A stretch of DNA of 64,000 nt from Anabas testudineus (lineage: Eukaryota; Chordata; Actinopteri; Anabantiformes; Anabantidae). Numbering within the stretch: the stretch's first letter is position 1; each line of letters starts with the position of its first letter. Under the pieces are notes generated by a model. It did not search any database and was not told where the DNA came from. It was given only the letters and a program-made list of their open reading frames with translations. Of this stretch, positions 60,622 through 64,000 are shown in pieces. The stretch is taken from assembly GCF_900324465.2 (NCBI RefSeq), contig NC_046627.1, forward strand, positions 22,097,413-22,161,412, written 5' to 3'. Position numbers and translations under genes: made by a program.

Positions 60622-60973
60622 ATCTTCAACATCAACCACACCGATTTGAGGAGAAGAGAGATCGATACCGAAGGTCTTCTCCCAGTATGGAACCAGCTGA
60701 AAGCGAGATACAGACAAATGGATAGATGTGGTTAAATGTCCATGTAGTAATAAAACCACTGATATCGGTATATCACACTGATTGGGATTGATTTCACTAG
60801 CAGTATAAATACATTATACATTAAACAACAATTTGACTGCTGGCTGATATACAGTTTGGGGAACATTCATACCAGGGGGAAATTATCAGGGTCAATCCAG
60901 ATGATGCTCAGGTTGGGGTTGTCTGTGTTATCACGTGCCACCTCCTTCAGGATTTCAAGGAATTCAAAACCAT
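60622..60973 (-). pseudogene. Two orphan calsequestrin exons
   Basis: Exon 60973-60873 (101 nt) encodes [16 protein letters not shown] and WIDPDNFPL. Exon 60696-60622 (75 nt) encodes [20 protein letters not shown] and VDVED. Both have AG acceptors (CTTCTCTGTAG, CTCGCTTTCAG) and GT donors, join in phase and have no stop. The wording is that of calsequestrin, the Ca2+-storing protein of the sarcoplasmic reticulum, and closer to the CASQ1 (skeletal) type by LVPYWEKTF. Upstream and downstream exons are absent: C1q units lie on both sides. It is a captured fragment or the stump of a gene cut by the duplications. Confidence 0.8.
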
Positions 60974-61100
60974 CTACAGAGAAGTTCAACTGTTAGGTAT
61001 GGTTGAGGGCCAAGTACCATTACTATATTGATAAATTAAACATAACATTATTTGCTCTTTCTCACACTTGACTGATCAAAAACCCACTGAAGGTGGTAAT

Positions 61101-62711
61101 CTAGACCTGGTCCCCCTGCTGCAGCTGCAGGAACACTGCGTTGCCTCCGTTATCAGCCCCGTCCTGCAAAGATTTGTGGTCATAGGCCATCACAACAACC
61201 TGATTGTTCTTGATGAGGGCTAGGTTCACTACTTCTGATCCTCCAGCGTGATAAAAGAAGGTGAAGTTGTAAATGCCTGCAACAGGTGCAGCAAAGATAC
61301 CTGTGGGAAGGCACATTTTATTCAAACAACTAAAAACTTAATGTCAAAATACTGAATCACATTAAAACTGCTCTAAACTGTTGGTGTGGTGAAGATTCGC
61401 TTGTGATATAGAGAATTCATTCTTGTCCTTGTTCTTTCAGCATCTGCAGCACCGTGCACAGCATGACTTATTTAATGTAGCTCTTATTTTCAACAGTCCA
61501 CCGTCTGTGGGACTGTGGCAGAGCTAAAGGATTCAACACTCTAAAATGCTTAGAATATCAGCATATAGCATGTTTAGCAGGTATAATGTTTATGATGGTC
61601 ATCAATGTTTGTTTGGCATGTTAGCATATAACTTTTTTGCTAAATGGGGCTGATGGATATGTTGTCTGAGGAGGACATTTGGTCATAAACTACAGCACTG
61701 GACAAAACAAAACGACAAGTCACCGAACGTAGATGATTGTAGCAATTTAAGTAATCTTTGTATATATATATATTACAAAAGAAATAAAAACCTGTGGTGG
61801 CAGAAGCCTCGATTTGTGCCAATCCAAGTAGTAGATCTAGTAGACCTTGTATATCTGTCATTAACTTCAAAACACATCTAACAGTCAGATTGGATATTTT
61901 ATGTATGTATCATATATGTACATAAAGTCAGAACTTCTACTGATGTAGAAGTGAAACAGATGACTATAAAGCACAAACAACACTTCTAGTGACTGTAGTA
62001 TAGCTACAGCTGTATCTGCAAGGTCCAATTACCAATGAATCAATTAAACAACAGTTTAGCAACTGTGTGAAATGGTTATTGAAAATCTTAGTGGATGTCA
62101 GAGAATGGAAACAGGATAATTTCACTGGATATTCTTCTGTAGTACAGTTAAGTCCATCGTTATTAAATGGAAGAAACATGGAACAGGATGAAAGATATGT
62201 TTTCCAGAATGACCCCCAAAGACTATGACACATTTTGACACACTCGAATGAAAATGACAGCACTTACCTGTGAATTGATTGTAAGCATTTCCGATGTTTG
62301 TTATCACTGTTTTGTAGATTAAAGTTGTGTCTGTGTTAAAGGGTCCAGTGTGTCCAAAACCACTTATGGCTGCACTGAAGACCACTTTTGTTGTTTCTGA
62401 GTAAAGTCAAACACAACCAATGAAACTGTGTCAAACATTCTTCACTCAAGGCTTGAAAACAATGTGAGGAAAAGTTTCACGTTACCTTTACTCTTCAGTT
62501 CAAGAATCTGATTTTCGCTCTCCTTCAGCTTGGTTTCTAAAGCTCCCAGTTTTTCTCTCATGGCACCAAACTCTTTCAGCAAATTACACATGTCCGGAAA
62601 GCATGACTGTATTTGACTAGTTTGTCCTGTTTCAGGGTCATTGCTGTCACCCTGGGCAAAAGAAAAGCCACCCAACAGGGACACGAGCATAAAAACAGAA
62701 AAATACATCAT
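61101..62711 (-). CDS. C1q-like gene 4, truncated copy of gene 2
   Basis: Exons 62486-62711, 62268-62396 and 61300-61101 give 184 residues. Everything matches gene 2 until GDQV. There a 42-bp deletion (a multiple of three) removes the strand from YMRL to the Thr-Gln before ITTFSGFL and, at the join, turns TAT into the stop TAG. The last residues [12 protein letters not shown] would follow in frame. The C1q fold needs these strands, so the product is probably not functional. Promoter and splice sites look intact, so it may still be transcribed. Confidence 0.75.
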
Positions 62712-63708
62712 TCTCCTAAGATGATTTAGGATGGCTCAGTGTCCTAAAACTTAGGATCACTGTGGCTGCTTTTATGTTGCTTAAAGACGACTTCTGTTAA
62801 ATTTTAACGTGCCATTTGATTTGACACACGACTCTATTATCTAATGTAAATAATCTATTTACTGGTTCAGAGGGCATACAATCAGGAAATAGTACAACTA
62901 CAGTTTCTGGCAATCTGTTAACCTTTGATATGTGGTGGGTGTTTTCCTGAAAGTGTAAACAGAAATAGCTGCATCGCTGAGAAACATCACTGAGGAAGAA
63001 AAGTGGGACATGATGACAAATATTGACTTGGACATGTTGTCCTCAAAAGCTGTTACAACATTTACAGGAATACACTTATGCTGAATGTGTGAGCCTGTGA
63101 CAGTGTTTGTTATCTTACAACACATTACATTGCGTACTAATACTGCAGTTATTGATCCCAGTAGCAGTCATTCACCATGAGGACTTCAGAGTGTGAAAAC
63201 AAGTCTTTTTGTTTGTACACTGAAGACATTTGTGTTTAATATCAACATGAGGCCAAAGTTCAGAATTTCAACTTTTATTTCCTGTTATTTAGATTTAAAA
63301 ATCTAAATCCATGAATTAAAAAAAGTACTTTTTGTATCAGATCACTGCAATACAATTGAAAATGTATTAACACAACAACACAACACAACATTTTCTGCAC
63401 ACATTTTTTCTGCCTCCTCCTCCTTGACTAAAAAACTGCTGTGTGGAAGCTGATATTAAATACAGATGCAATCACAGCCACTGCAATCACTTTGGTAAAT
63501 CACATTTATATATTTGCAATTTTTCTTACCTATAAGTATATATATATATGAAGGCAAAGGTGCAACATCTGCACTATTTTGCTCATTTAAAACATGCAGT
63601 CTTTACACACCATTAGTAGATGAGATTCTTTGATTTTGTTGAGATTTTGTTGTCCTATTTTCATTTATTTATTTTTATTTATCTATAAAGATTAAATTTC
63701 TTTCTAAA

Positions 63709-63995
63709 TTAGGAGTCCATTTGAGTGACTAAAAAGCCATTGAAAGTTGTATGTTGGCCGTATCCCCAAATATGTCTATTTGCACCCAAGCGCACATACA
63801 CTCGGTCTCCTTGCTGCAGCTGCAGGAACACTGCGTTTCCTCCATTGTCCGCTGTGTCAGTATCTGACTGATGATCGTGGGTCATGACCACAATCTGGTC
63901 GTTCTTATATAGAAACAGCTGTCCCTGGTGAGATCCACCAGCATGATAGAAAAAATTAAAGTAATATACACCTGCAACAGGTGCAGTGAAGTCAC
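63709..63995 (-). CDS. C1q-like gene 5, last exon only (partial)
   Basis: Copy of gene 3's final exon (phase-1 acceptor at 63996), with [50 protein letters not shown] and [13 protein letters not shown]. It differs from gene 3 by Gly for Ala in RLGANR. Exons 1 and 2 lie beyond the right window edge. Confidence 0.85.
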
Positions 63996-64000
63996 CTGTG

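Larger units (their letters stand above)
55930..61015. repeat. C1q tandem duplication, unit 1 (about 5.1 kb)
   Basis: Carries C1q-like genes 2 and 3 and, at its right end, the calsequestrin exons. Unit 2 starts at 61016 with the same TAAATTAAACA..AACATTATTTGCTC sequence. From 56650 on, the units align at a constant offset of 4806 with very few differences. Confidence 0.85.
61016..64000. repeat. C1q tandem duplication, unit 2 (continues past the window)
   Basis: Copy of unit 1 with a 42-bp deletion in the gene 2-type exon 3, a deletion of roughly 200 bp near 61450 (counterpart 56440-56645), and otherwise near identity. The near identity of introns and spacers implies a recent event or conversion. 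Confidence 0.85.

Overview
The window reads as nuclear DNA of a ray-finned (teleost) fish. It has short GT-AG introns, AT-rich spacers, many (CA)n/(TA)n/(GATAA)n tracts, Tc1, hAT and LINE remnants, tRNA-headed SINEs, and lineage-expanded immune-type families (TRIM/PRY-SPRY, RNase A-like, C1q-like). I cannot name the species.

Region 1 (1-27.5 kb, all + strand) is a TRIM-like cluster. It holds the end of one PRY-SPRY gene (1-371), a RING/B-box/coiled-coil gene with no SPRY exon in reach (2024-3385), a degraded 5' region with three diverged repeats and a broken exon (3.7-7.2 kb), and a complete six-exon RING/B-box/coiled-coil/PRY-SPRY gene (8217-10460). Two related genes follow (12195-21620 and 23917-27529) that keep the TRIM-type coiled-coil, linker and PRY-SPRY exons. 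In both, the RING/B-box exon is replaced by two copies of a small Cys-His module (C-x-C-x13-H-x5-C with a constant GW), followed by a three-exon cassette. One gene has one cassette. The other has about nine, partly through a 2.7-kb tandem duplication inside the gene. Interferon-response-like sites lie near the predicted first exons. This RING-less modular family is the most novel-looking item here.

Region 2 (27.5-36.4 kb) is a tandem array of RNase A-superfamily-like genes in units of about 3.3-3.5 kb. The first copy is open but lacks an internal segment, the second is frame-disrupted, and the third is a stub. A possible solo LTR fossil follows.

Region 3 (37.2-64 kb, genes on the - strand) is a C1q-like array. 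It has three complete three-exon genes, one copy truncated by a stop formed at a deletion junction, one copy running off the window and one remnant. Two duplications shaped it: an older one (about 38-41 kb versus 53-55.6 kb) with Tc1 elements at its edges, and a recent tandem one of about 5 kb. Two orphan calsequestrin exons lie in the array. Between the C1q blocks are Tc1, hAT and integrase-type remnants, a single-exon gene for a 174-residue tail-anchored protein of unknown function, and directly after it a 127-bp-period array of strong hairpins.

The three gene groups fit innate immunity: interferon-inducible TRIM-like proteins inside cells, and secreted RNase- and C1q-type proteins outside. 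That link is inferred from family membership. Exon coordinates were derived by hand from splice signals and reading phase.
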